Source: Mansonella perstans | Taxonomy: Eukaryota; Nematoda; Chromadorea; Rhabditida; Onchocercidae | Reading direction: 5' to 3' | Assembly (NCBI GenBank): GCA_037074765.1 | Contig: JBAMDO010000149.1 | Location: 434,001-498,000, forward strand | DNA: 64,000 nucleotides | Part shown: positions 40,001 through 52,121 of the stretch, piece by piece | How positions within the stretch are numbered: the stretch's first letter is position 1 | Layout: each line of letters opens with the position of its first letter | Notes under the pieces: model-generated | Told to the model about the DNA's origin: nothing | Database searches by the model: none | The model's input: only the letters and a program-made list of their open reading frames with translations | Made by a program: the position numbers and the translations under genes

Positions 40001-43000
40001 AGTAAAATAAATGTATGGAGAGTAATGTGCAAGAGTTTTAATTATATTTTGCAGTGTGCGCTCATTAAACCTTTGCGCTCATTTCGCAGTTTCGCTAACT
40101 GATATTGTGAGAATATATGACAAATGTCTGAAATAAAATGGACGATTTTTAAATTTGGAAGTAGGTACAAAAATGAATAGTCTCGAAATTGATGAATATT
40201 ATTTTGGCAATGAAATTAATCATTACAAAAAGAAATGACACTTTAATTAAAATAGTAATAGTATTAAAATGGTAATAAGAAATGATACTCTAATTAAAAT
40301 GGTAATATGCCTTTAATTTTTATTTATTTTTCTATCAAACGAAAATTTTTGAATGTCCCAATGATAACGTAAAAAAAAAGTCGTAACTTGAATTTAAGGC
40401 CAAATTAATTAATCTGAAATACATTTTGATGAAAACAATTTTCGTTCTATGTGAAATCTATTAATTTTAGCTTGGTGATCGAAACAATCCTCAACAAATA
40501 TCGCCAAAATATTCCAATTCTCTAAATAAAACCACTGAAGTTCCACTGAAAAACGATATAGACAGTCAAGACAAATCAAAATCGGATATAGCGGTGACTG
40601 AGCTGGGTAAGACTCTATCGATAAATCAGTGGAAATATTATTAACTCAGTTTAAAAATCGTAAAAGTTTCGATTAAAAAATCTCATTTGTATCATTTTTC
40701 TAGATATCTCAACTTTCTGAAAATTTTCTGAAACTCTGGGCTTTCAACTTTTATTAAATTTGTTGTAGCGATAGGGAAATTTTAAAATTTTTGGAAAGTA
40801 AGGAAAAAAAACAAATAGTTTTTTAAAACAAATTTTCAGGAATTTTTTGTTTATTTGAAAATCTAAAATTTAAATAACTAATTGAAAATATTTAGCACTG
40901 GGTGGATGTATGACACCAGTGGAAATGTTGAACAGTTTTGGATTAGAACGATCATTGACAGTAACGTATACCGATAATCGATCTATACTGGATATAATGC
41001 CCAGAACAACCCCATCAGTTGAAAATTCAAGAATAATCAAACCTATCTGTTGTGACAGGGTCGAGAGGTGTGTTTTCCATATTATCACCAAACATTAGCT
41101 AATTTATGCAGAAATTTCTGAATTATTGAGGACGGTTATACATTTCAGATACTGGTAGAGCGGAGATATGTAGCAATAAAATTCATAACTTATATAAACA
41201 AATTTGGGAAACCAATAATTTGCACTGTTAACTTCATTTATACGATCACTGCTTTTTGCATGGTTGTCCTGTTAAGTAATTGGTCTATCAAGTAAATTTG
41301 ACTTTCATCACAGATTCTCCCAAATGTAGAATAAGATCCAGTAAATTGTCTACCATCAGGTACCGCTCATAATTAGCACCGCTAATATGTAAATTGATAA
41401 TGTTTTAGCGAGAGGGTGAATTGTCATCCCATGCGCCAAGATATTATAATAATAAAGATATGAATGTTAAAGGTATGAAGTGAAAAAGTTAAAAAGATTA
41501 GTAACGCTAAAACAACCCTGTAATTTGATTTTCCTGTAAGCATTTCAACGAAACTATTGGATTAAAGAAATTGATGTAGATGGTTAGGTAACTTAATAAG
41601 TAAGAGTAATATTTGTTTAGCAATTGATTCTAAGCAGTTGATTGCAAGTGTAAATGGAAGTGAAAAGAAACGGAAAACAAATAAGTGCTTGTTAAAGACC
41701 ATGTACTTATAGAAGACATACCAAGTTAATAAATTTTAAGTGTTGAGAATTAATGTGTTGTTTTACATATATAAAACTGAGTGGAAAAAATAAATAAATG
41801 GAAATAAAAACGATTTGGTAAATGGACTGCAAGCAGGAAAGGAAGCGATGAATGCAGCACTGCAGAATAAAATGACACCGAAAAATTTTAGCAACCAAAT
41901 TAGTGAAAAATAAATATTTATGGATTTGAAATTTTATTAGATTCTGAATCAATAACTCGTTGGATTCCATAAAATTTTAATATTTAAATGAAAAGTGTGT
42001 CATAGTGTACTCTGCAAGAAAAGTTAACTCTAAAATGTTGTGAAGAAGTGAGAACAATTTGCGTCAAAATATTTTCATTTATTCACAAAGTTAGTAAATA
42101 AAAACTTTTTTAGAGCAAAATATTATTCAAATGAATTTAAACATATCACAATTAATTTATTGAAACTTTTATAATTGCTTATGATAAACAAAATTTAGAG
42201 CAGATTTAATGGGTCCATTTTGGTAAATTTTTAAAATTATTATTAACCGGCTATGCTGAGGTAATGTACTATAATCCGACAGAAGCGTCTTCCAACGTCA
42301 ATTAGGAAAATCCAATAAATGAGTCATTTCGTAGAGTTTGAATATTAGTACGTCAGTAACATTGCATATTTCTTTCAAACAGGATTGAAAATTTTAATAT
42401 TTCGTAGAATTCAGCAAGCAACTGAATTCAAAATCCAATAAAATTTTATGCTCATAAGAACTATTTAATCAAGATAACCTGAAATTTAGGTGGTCCTCAA
42501 CGAATTTATCTCATTACTTGCATCTTTTTAGCGCATATGCTTCGTGTGAAAGTTATAACGAAGGTTCTTTCTTTTTGGGTTGCTGAAACATTAGATTAAA
42601 AATACCGAAATTCTTCTAGGTGTTGGATCTTTGAGGTACTTTGCTAATTTTCTTTAATGCAAATCTCATGACTTGAATCTCTTACATTTAATAAGATTTT
42701 GCAGGCGCTTTTTTGAATAGTTTCTCGAAAAATAAAATTTAAGGAATGTTGAATCTCTTTATTGCTGAAACCTACTGCTCTCTAGATTGCAGAAACTCCT
42801 TTATATATATTATTCAGGCCTATTAATCATTCTCTTCCGTTGCTCCTAATTTTTTTTTAATTTTTTAATTTTTTTTCTCTTCATTGTTGTTTTATTTTTC
42901 CCGTTATTGCTGCAACTTACTGTTCTCCAAATTGCAGAAAGTTTTTCATGTATATTATTAATCCTCACTAAAGACTCTTTTCTGTTGCTTCTTTTTTTTT

Positions 43001-46000
43001 TCCAATTTTTTTTAACTTTTATGCAGAAACTTCTATTGAAATCAATTGTAATTATCGATTTTGTTATTTTCTTCACTATAATTATCATCAGCGTTGCATC
43101 GAATTTTCAAAATTTTGCAATAAATGCAATAATTTCAATAAATGTTCGAAAGTTTTGTTGATTATAGCTTGATTCAGAAGAATTTTTATTTCTTCTGAAT
43201 TATAAATGTATTTAAATCAGATTAACCACATGCTTAAGTGTTTTTTATGATGTAAGAGAAAATGATAAATGAAATCGAACAGTGATAAACTATTCAGGAT
43301 AGACAGACAGAGCTTGAGTATTGCTGCTCGAATCATCGTCATTTAATACTGCGGCATCCTTAATGACAGACAAATTTCGTTCACTTTTGCTGTTAAGTTC
43401 AACTGAAATATTTGTTGTGGTAGTTGTAGCAGTAGTAGCGGAAAGGGTAAGGATGGATGCGTAGCAATACATGTGCACATACATACATTTAAACATCCAT
43501 TGGCTTTATACTTTGGCACTTTTTGAAAGCTTTGACTCACTGAAAACGACGTGATGGCTCATGGCAGTGAGAAGCAGAGAAGTAAAAATCCATCAAGAAT
43601 GCTAGGAGAAATCAGCTGACTGCTGGGCTGGTGATAACTCGACACTTTCTTCCTTTCAGAAATCTTCTACATACATCCTTTTTCCTCCGCTGGCTTTTTT
43701 CCATGTAAATGACTTTGCCTAGTGATGTTGAATGAACTAATATCCCATCATTTGAGCAGAATCGGTAAAAGTGAGACTGTGCCGGTACCGTAAATGATAA
43801 GTATCAAGCAATAGTTAGGTATAAATCAAAATTATCTAAGTTCGATCATGCAGAATCAAAGGAATTGATCACTGGGAATGTTTTGAATTTACGAATTGAT
43901 AGATTGACGTAGGTGCTTTAACTTAAGAAATGGCCTTACAAATGTTGTAACTGTGGATTGCATTTTAGTATAATAAAATGAAATGTAGCTAGTCTGTTCT
44001 GTCGTGTAAATTTAAATTAATCACTTTATTTAAGTTATGGACTGATCTATGCATTTTATCGAATAAAATGACTGGTAAATAATTGTTGATTTTCATTTTT
44101 AAATTCGGATTTAAACTTTTGAATCTAAATAAAAATTTCAAATTTTTCCGTATATTTAGTTTACAAAGTTGCAAACTTCGTAGTCTGCAATAAATTCTAA
44201 ATTTCTTGACCTTTTAGTAATGATCACTGCTATCTTGGTGAAAATCATTTGCTCTTTGTTCGACTTGTTTAGATCTCCTTCCTCAGATTGCCTTCATTAA
44301 TCAAACTGACTCATACCATCCTTAAGCTGCACTAAATTACTAATAATGCTAATGGCAGCCAATGAAAAGTTCTTGTAACTTTTCTTGCACTCGATCTTAT
44401 TAGTAATTTAGGCATAAGGCCGGTAAAAATTAACATACAAGCAGGTATCTATGAACTAATATCACTAGTCAAGCACGAAGCTGACTGTCACTGATATTTT
44501 CACTAGTCAGGTATGAATCTGACTACCGAAGAACTAATACTATATTACTTGAAGACTTGATCTGGTCTCTCGATAAGACCATTCCGGATATATAAGTAGC
44601 TTTACAGCTACAGTCCAAATTTTCTAACTTATCATAGTTATCTCGATATATTTCATCGTTCTTGATCCTAAGTGGGAAACAAATAAAAAAATTGTCATTA
44701 AAGATGTTGTCAAAGATTTTATCAATTATAATATGCTTTCACCAATTTTATACTGTCCAATAAATGATGAAGAACTTTTCTTATTAGCATCTTTAATGAC
44801 AGAAGTTTCATCCATCAATTCTTGTATTTCAGTAATGCAAAACTTTAAAGTTTTCCGCTTGTCAATATTCTCTTATTCGAGATCAGATTTTGTGCAAATT
44901 CCTGATTCTACATAGATATCATGACTAATATCATTTACATATATTTAATAACGAATCATACAAGGCTAGGCATTAAATCTATTTCCGATTTTACCTACAA
45001 TTTTTGACATTCCACCTTACAAAAAATTGATACTCTTTCGATTCACTTTTTTTGTTTAGGTATGTTTTTTTAATTCGCTATATAATTTTGATATTTCGTT
45101 AAATTTCTGTTTTTCCTGATCTTTTTTTTTTCAATTTCAATATTAACTATTGCAGTGCATTTTGGTAAACGGCCAATGTATAATCGTGAAATATCAATTT
45201 TCCTCTTGTATTTCATCTTTTGCAGCCAAAACCTGTTTAATGTCATCGGATGACCATATTTGGCTCAGCAAAGAAGCACTTGTTTTTAAGTAAGTTTATC
45301 CAAATATGTTATTGCTTGACGATTCCAAAATACCGATCCATGTTTTTCGAATATAGAGTTTAAATTCTACTCAGTGCAAAGTCCAGATAATCAAATTGAT
45401 AACTAAAGTGATGAAATTATGCATAATGTAATTTTCAATACATGTTTTCAATAATAGATAAGGAGCAGTCACAAAATGCCGTTTTGATTACATCATTTAA
45501 ATTGTATTTCATTTGCTAAAGTGCTTAGTTAACAACCAGAAATGCACTATAAATTCCTTCTAACAAGCTTAAATTGATGTCTACATCAGTACTTTCTTCA
45601 AATAAGACAAACTTAAATGCAATATATTTAATATATTCAAAAGTAATATATTTTTTTATTAATTTGTTGGTAGCCAAGCAAAGTTTGGTGGTTTTCCGCT
45701 TCCTTTTGGGTTTCTTTTATTCCAGATTAATTTTTAATTTTTCGATTCTTTTCTGATTGAATGAATAAAAATATCGCAAGAAGGCGGTAGAAATCTTCAA
45801 GAATTATTCATTTATTAATTGAATTTTCTTCTGCACTGTCATTTTTCATTATAGCTAGGCTTAAAGACGGCTTTATTAAGCTAAGTAGGATTTAGAAAGT
45901 CCTAACGGCAACTGGCAGCAAACAAAACAATGATCATATCCATTTTGCGTCAAAATTCGGCTCTGCTAGGTTTTTTGATGCTTTTTCTTTTTCATTTTAT

Positions 46001-46859
46001 GTTATAATCCGATCGACAAAATAAAGATTTTTTTGATTATAGGGCATTTCATGAGATCGACGCTTTTTCGCTGAAATATCAAATAACGGACTGTAGGATG
46101 GAGATCACTGAGTTTTTCAGCAATCTTATATATTTATAAGAGGATCAACTTTGATAGCTGCTTTTAATTAGTCATTATTAACTCTCAATGATCGATTAGT
46201 ATTTCCTTTACCTTCAAATTTCGTAGAATTTCTTGGAGCGTGCTTCAATTTGCCTTCTGTCTAATTCCATTTTCAAAACCAGTATCAAGAAAATATAACA
46301 CACAAATGTATCAAGAAAATACAGCGGAATAAATGAGCAATAAAATGGTAGTGACATTATTCGAAATTGTATTCCAGTATCAAATATCAAAGCTTACCAA
46401 CAAGAAAATCCCAGTTCTCTTTGCATACTTTATCTTGCTGACATTAAAATCTGTCAAATAATTTTTATTTGCTGTAAATTTTAGTTGAAAAGACTCGGGA
46501 AGTAATACTTTTATGTTTTTTGATCACATGATTTGATTTATAAACGCATCACCAAAAACAGCAATGAATAGAACAAAACGAAAACGGAATAGTGAATATT
46601 GTTTTGTTTTGTATCACAGTACAGTACCGTGGGTAAATTTCACATTATTTGTTAGCAATTACCAGTCATGTTTATTGATCTATTCTTGCATTCTTAAAAT
46701 ATTTCTTTTTCTTACTGTTTTAAAATTTAGTGATAAGGATACTTATTTTCGGTTTGGAGAAATATTCCAGTCCTTCCTAGCTCTTTCTTTGATTCATCCA
46801 TATTTATTTCTATGAATTCATCTGCTATTGATCCTTATCCGATACCTTGTCTGTGTTTG

Positions 46860-46890
<31 letters not shown>

Positions 46891-49800
46891 AATTTTGAAT
46901 TAAAGTCGCAGTTGGAAAATTGACATTTAATTCATCAAGAACTGGTTGTACTTCTCAAGTAAGTTGTGGATACAAAGTATTTGATGAATTTGGTTACAGA
47001 ATCTGTGCTTTTCACTGTAAGGCAAGTACAGTTGCACATTCAGTCTCTTCAGTTTTCTTTTCAAAGATCTTGAATTGCAGTTTTATCGCTCCGCACATCT
47101 TTCATGAGCTTTTCTTACTTCGATTAATGTGAAATTACGATTACTTGTCCATCTGAGTGTTTAATATTAGAGGGAACTTTCAGGCAATATTTCACCCTTG
47201 ATCCATGAGACGGACTAGGATAGAATGGTAGCTATCATTATTTCATTTCAATTGTTTCGAATGCCCAAAAATCTTGAATTTTCTTCTAGAGTGTTTGTTG
47301 TTGACAACTAAGGAAAAAGGTTCTGAGTGGTTATAATTTTTTAAAAGTGTAAAGATAAGAATCAGGTCAGGAAGAAATACATTTTTATTTTAGTTCATTT
47401 TCTTCTGTTCTACTTTTTCATAGATTTTTTTTTCGTTAATGTTTTCATTGCTTACGGATTAAATAAATTTGAAATTATTAGAATTTCTTTTTCTTATGAT
47501 CGTTTTCCTCTGAAATGTGGGAAGAACTTTCCGCTGCATGTTTAGTAGTTTGAGATGATCCTTTGTTTAAAATTTAATAAATATTGCCGAATTTTCTAAA
47601 AAATATAATGGATTAAATGTGACATAAAAATTGTATTGTTTTGAAATACATGGGACCTCATCATGTACTGGGTTTGTCGTTCGTAACTGTCGAAAAATTG
47701 CCATCCTTTTTTTTTGAATTGTCTCATAGATTTTCGTCATGCGTGATGGCTGGACGTGTTCGGCGTTCTTCATTGATGCCGGATGGGCGTAATTACCAAG
47801 CAGTAAAGTCATCTGACTACCGCTTCTTACGATCGATTCGAACTAAACGCAGAAACAGGTTATATCATGTTATTTTCATTTTCCGTTCTCCTCTATTTCC
47901 TTATTTTTCATTCCCTCGCTTCATTCACTTCAGCATCTCAATATTCCATCATTCCGTTTTTTTCTCTTGATATGGCTCGAAAACCGGTTTTTCATCTTGC
48001 TTTTTTGTAACCATCATTAATCCAGTAATAACTATTGGATTCTAATAAGATAATTAAATATAAAGAATGAAATTTGCGGAATTTCAAAGTGTCATTTATC
48101 TAATACCTGAGATACTGCTGTCATTGTCATAAATCATTTGACAGCATTGTTGGATAAAATTTATGCACCTAAAATAAAGTAATAAATAAAAGCATACCAA
48201 CTATGAATTTGCAGAAAAAGAATTGTATGTATGTAATATGTGAATATTACTGTCGCACTAGTTGAAGGAGACATAAAGGGCTACAATGAGATGGAGGATG
48301 GATAAACAATTTTGTTCTAATTCAATTCGACTATCATCGGGAATTCAAAACTTCAGGCAGAAATATCTGATAGATTGTATTCATAAATGCTTACTGATAT
48401 TAATTAGTAATCCTTCCTGCTTTGCTTTTTTTTTTGTTTTTCTCTTTCTTTTTTTTTTTTTTATCCGAAATTCTTTCGAAATTTCTTTCAATCTTTCTTA
48501 GCTTCAAAGCTGAAGTTGAAAGGGTAAAATTCTGAGTTTTTCGAAATATCTCTTAAACTAAGAGAATAAAAAGTTTTACTAGCAGAGTATTCTGGAACAT
48601 ATGTTATGGCTATGATATGAAAAAATTTGCAGGTAAACCAAATTTTTCTAACTGAAAAATTCTATCAGCTAATCACGAAAGGTGATGGTTTGCGCATAAC
48701 TAGTGGCCAGATAATTTCGCATGGTGTAAAATGATAAAATCTATAGAAATGATTAGTGCGAACTTTTTTTTTTCTACGACTTATGTGCCTACTTTTCCTC
48801 TTCATCTTCTCAACCACATTTGGAATTCACACTCTAATATCACGAGGTATATCAGAAATTCTCGTGGCACTGATAAATTTGTAAAAAAAAAAAGCTAGGG
48901 AAGAGCGAAATAATAATCGAGAAAATTCTGGAATAAATTTGCAACTACGATTTCTTTTGGGTTTGCACTATAATTACAACAAACACTCATTTACAGGCCA
49001 TATTTCTCAGAAAAAAAAAAAAAAAAAACTGTACAACAGCTGTAAATTTTTGTATTCAATATTTTCAATTTAATTTAAATGAAAATTTTACTTGTGTTAG
49101 TTATTAAAAATACACAATTTTATCGAAGTAAAGAAATTTTTCATTGGGACTTGTGCAAATATTTTCACAATAAACGCATTTCTGTCCAGAAGTGCAATTT
49201 TCAATACTCAAAACATTGTCCCAATTATGCAAATTTTTAATTGCATTTATTTCACTGAAAAACTTGCAATTAGTTGGGGGTTCAGTAATTACATCTGACC
49301 GGTAGTGTTTTCATTTTAGCTCACCGGTTGGTGGAACCGTTGTTACCGCAAGTGGAGCTGGTACGAATACACCAATTATTGCTATTGACGGTAAAATTGA
49401 GCAGGCTATGGTAAGCCCATTTTTGTTTGCTTGCTTTGCTATCCTGTTTCCAGGAATTCTAATCATCCTTTTAGAAGAATTCCAATCGGTTTTGCTAAAA
49501 TGAAATGAATAAATAAACCATCAAGTTAAGCTTGAAAAAATATGATTCCCATCAGTTTTTTTAAATTTGGTATGCCAAGCGTTTACTACGCAGAGCACAT
49601 GTTCTTTTTAAACTTTCCTTCTGCAAACTTTTATTCCAAACATATCAGTTTTTGCTCCGAATGTGTTAACTGTTGCTAAAATTTAAAAATCCCTACATAA
49701 ATATATTTTAAAATCATTCAGCCTCACTTTTCTTTTCCGGACTTTTTCCGTCAAAAATTTTACTTGTAAAATTAAAGCAATACACTTATTCTGTTTTAAT

Positions 49801-50541
49801 ATACCTGATGGATTACAATTATGGTTTTATCAATGTATTCTTATTATTAAGATGTAAATTGTTTTTTAAATCTCAGTTTAGTTTTCTAAAAACGTTAGAA
49901 TCAGAGAACATGTAAAAGAGAAAGAAATTGATAAACCATTGATCACTGAGAGCTAAATTAAAAGGTATCTAAGTTGAAAATGTCTGAAAAAATACGACTT
50001 TAATATTTTTGCTTTTAAAAATTCAAAGTGCCGAAACTTTATGATTGATTGATGGAAATTGATGAAACTGATGAAACTTTATAATTTCGAGCATAGTTTC
50101 CGTTAATTTAGGACCTGGTGAAAACCCATCTAATGTTTGCCGTACGTGAAGAAGTTGATGTTTTAAGAGCAAAAATCATGGAACTGGAAGCTGCGGTAAG
50201 TGTTTCATATTTTTTTATTACAGGAAACAACAAAAACTAGAAAATATGTTTATAAAGCTGATGATATGAAAGACTAGAATGATAATCTGAAATTATTGGA
50301 AATGATCAGGAACAAAAGGAAGTGGGATTAACCTATTAATATGCTTAAAAATTATACTGTCCTCTTTTTTCTTCTGGCTCAACATTCGTCAAATTAGTGA
50401 AATGCAGTACTTGAATTTCAGATTTTGCAACTGGAAGCTGAGAATGCAATCCTTCGTGAACATGTGCCGGTGGAAATTTTGAATAAATTAAGTTTACAAG
50501 CGACACCGTCGAATTCGTCTACAACAGCTGCTGCTGTTTGA
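31090..50541 (+). CDS. tsct-1: TSC22/bunched domain family protein, long isoform, ten exons, 415 aa
   Basis: Leucine-zipper regulator family (TSC22D in vertebrates, bunched in flies) affecting growth and transcription. Long-form exons: 31090-31186, 31472-31595, 32153-32285, 36009-36138, 37292-37452, 40471-40606, 40896-41067, 49320-49410, 50112-50195, 50422-50541; all phases close (416 codons with TGA). The C-terminal TSC box is unmistakable: AIDGKIEQAMDLVKTHLMFAV, then EEVDVLRAKIMELEAA and a zipper continuing ILQLEAENAILREHV. The long-form N-terminus is rich in Ser and acidic residues (SSDSSSDDELDSK), has a short Gln run, and carries the long-isoform block GSRFRIVPVEL with YERGRWACWDFY across the exon 3/4 joint. 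RFRI resembles the RFxV/I docking motif for SPAK/OSR1-type kinases. The 8.25-kb seventh intron contains alternative starts. The symbol is by analogy with the C. elegans orthologue. The ATG at 31090 has no strong acceptor before it, so an upstream non-coding exon is possible. Confidence 0.92.
32470..34260. other. Less AT-rich patch inside TSC22 intron 3, origin unknown
   Basis: This stretch has more G and C than the surrounding intron and carries coding-like frames on both strands (plus 33726-33929; minus 33125-33316), each broken by stops. It may be the remains of an inserted element or processed gene. No terminal repeats, target duplication or recognisable protein were found. Confidence 0.25.
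36464..36521. repeat. Two-copy 29-base tandem repeat in TSC22 intron 4
   Basis: GATTATTTATACTTCTTTTA plus nine bases, followed at once by a copy with three substitutions. Intronic, no function apparent. Confidence 0.75.
40231..40307. repeat. Diverged 30-base direct repeat in TSC22 intron 5
   Basis: The 30-base unit at 40231-40260 recurs at 40278-40307 with three mismatches (AGAAATGACACTTTAATTAA against AGAAATGATACTCTAATTAA). It sits about 160 bases upstream of exon 6. Confidence 0.7.
42758..43015. repeat. Diverged tandem duplication of about 140 bases in TSC22 intron 7
   Basis: A segment starting TTATTGCTGAAACCTACTG at 42758 is repeated from 42903 as TTATTGCTGCAACTTACTG. Both continue with ATTGCAGAAA, a TATATTATT stretch, a TCTGTTGCT-like stretch and a long T-run. 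Each copy contains a TTGCAG acceptor-like site. Confidence 0.65.
44448..44540. repeat. Imperfect direct repeat in TSC22 intron 7
   Basis: GAACTAATATCACTAGTCAA and a following AGCTGACT are echoed about 50 bases later by CACTAGTCAGG, ATCTGACT and a second GAACTAATA. Diverged local duplication. Confidence 0.5.
45226..45289 (+). CDS. tsct-1: Alternative first exon of the TSC22 gene (short isoform, 114 aa)
   Basis: A CTTTTGCAG acceptor ends at 45225, followed 15 bases later by ATG 45240 and MSSDDHIWLSKEALVF, then a strong GTAAGT donor at 45290 in phase 2. That phase joins exactly to exon 8 (49320), giving MSSDDH...VF-N-SPVGG and a 114-aa TSC-box protein with exons 9 and 10. Splicing from exon 7 into this exon would meet a stop, so it works only as a first exon, presumably with a spliced leader or a leader exon further upstream. 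Short TSC22 forms from internal promoters are the rule in animals. No transcript evidence is available here. Confidence 0.6.
46860..46888. repeat. Poly(T) run of 29
   Basis: Uninterrupted T-run in TSC22 intron 7. No adjoining retroposed sequence or target duplication is seen. Confidence 0.9.
47730..47858 (+). CDS. tsct-1: Cassette exon or second alternative first exon of the TSC22 gene
   Basis: The open stretch between a CTCATAG acceptor (47729) and a GTTATA donor (47859) is 129 bases, exactly 43 codons, entering and leaving in phase 2. It can therefore be inserted between exons 7 and 8 without changing frame. It encodes a basic, serine-containing segment (MAGRVRRSSLMPDGRN ... RSIRTKRRNR) and also has an in-frame ATG at 47746. 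Used as a first exon it would give a 135-aa short form. As a first exon its start is preceded by an out-of-frame ATG at 47737, which favours the cassette reading. The basic tail could act as a nuclear localisation signal. No homologue recognised. Confidence 0.5.
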
Positions 50542-50931
50542 ATGCCAAGCAGTTTGAATTTTTTTTTTTTTCACTGTTAATCCTCTCCGTTCTTAATTGT
50601 AACATATTCCCTATTTCTTCTTTTCTGATATTCTGTGATTCATATTATCACTGGTATTATCAGTGGCACTCACTTTTCATATCTAGTGGTGGGAAAATCA
50701 AATTTTAAAAATTTTGATTACTTGATAGAAAGTTTTTTGAATCGATATGATAAATAGGAAATCATAGAGAAGAGAGCTAAATTAACACTGTGGAACATTG
50801 GAAATTTACTTGATGCTTGGATTTTCTTTTCGTTTATCACTAGAGTGAAACGGGTCAATTCTCCATGTCACTATATTTTAAGATGTAAAATGCTTATATC
50901 ATTTTACTCATAAATTTCAATTAGTTTCAGT

Positions 50932-50937
50932 AATAAA
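50932..50937 (+). terminator. First poly(A) signal of the TSC22 gene
   Basis: AATAAA about 390 bases after the TGA stop. Two more lie 1.5 kb downstream and may give a longer transcript. Confidence 0.45.
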
Positions 50938-52062
50938 GACTAGTCTTAGCTAGGATTCAATAACGTGCCGGAACGCAGTTTAGGATTTTATGGTCATTTC
51001 AAAATCTATCGCAATATAACATGCACTATGCATACACCATTGGACGATGCGCTTGCTGGTGTAAGAATCTGTCAAATCTTTATCAAGCATCGCATATTTC
51101 ACATTTATTCTACTAGTATCAAGTATACTAATCGTTTTGCATAAATGCTATTGAAATTGTTGCAGTGACTTTTTAAATTTAAACTAGGCCGCAAATTAAC
51201 GGCAAAAATTTAATGAGTGAAATAGCTTCCGTATTTTCCGTATTCAATTTTTCCCCATTCTCTTTTAATAGTCATTTTGGTATTTTTTAAAAAAATTTTT
51301 TTCTGGGTTTGAAATTCTAATATGTTGATTTTGAAATGAAAATTCCACTCATCAATGGGATGGAATTTTTTTTGAAATTCTGAAAGATTATCACTGTAAC
51401 AACCGGAATCTTAGTAAATTTAGCTTTCTTTAATTTTTTATATTCAGGATATAGGCGAACTGCTCTTCCGACTAATTTATCCCAGCGAATAATATATTTA
51501 TTACTCGATCAATTTACATTGTACATAAGACGTTTATCATGTTTCTTGAGCTGTTTCGTGCATTGACAGTACCCGTTATTTTTTTGATTACTGTTATGAT
51601 TTGTCTCATCTTTACTCTATCATCCAAAAAGGTATACTGTTGTCCGAGACAGAACAATTCGCGACTTGAAATCGACTGAGGATTCATTTTCGGGTTTTAA
51701 GCTTCACTGCTCGAACTGTAAATTAGGAGACATATTGAGGCAATTCTTTTCCAACGAATTCAATTCGGGTGCTAAAAGAAGCGACTTTCCTCAATTAAAA
51801 ACTTCACTTGAATGTGAAGTTTTTGTGTCTTTGTTCTTTTGTCCTCTTCAGGTATATTTGTTATATTATGCATGTCCCTTTATCATCATTGCCAATATTT
51901 CATTTCAATTTACATTTTTGAGATGCAAACTTTTGTGGTCCCTAAATAATACATCTGGTTCCTATAGAAGTATGCAAACTTTTCGTAACACGTCTTTGCA
52001 CCTTCTTTTACTGCCGTACCTTCTCAAATTTACTGGTAACCCAGTCCGAACAACATGCATTC

Positions 52063-52121
52063 TAATTAAATAATAAAGCACTAAACAATTGTTTAATTAA
52101 ATAAAGTACTAAGTAATTGTT
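52063..52121. repeat. Tandem duplication carrying two poly(A) hexamers
   Basis: TAATTAAATAATAAAGCACT ... CAATTGTT is followed at once by TAATTAAATAAAGTACT ... TAATTGTT. Each copy carries an AATAAA, at 52072 and 52100. The duplication may have doubled a polyadenylation signal. Confidence 0.7.

Noticed and set aside
46860..46888. Poly(T) tract as the tail of a retroposed element
   Set aside because: No body sequence, target-site duplication or coding relic adjoins it. Long homopolymers occur throughout this DNA.
51666..52073. Open frame of 135 codons
   Set aside because: It has no ATG start, contains Leu/Phe/Cys-rich chance-like sequence, has no splice context, and lies in the TSC22 3' region.
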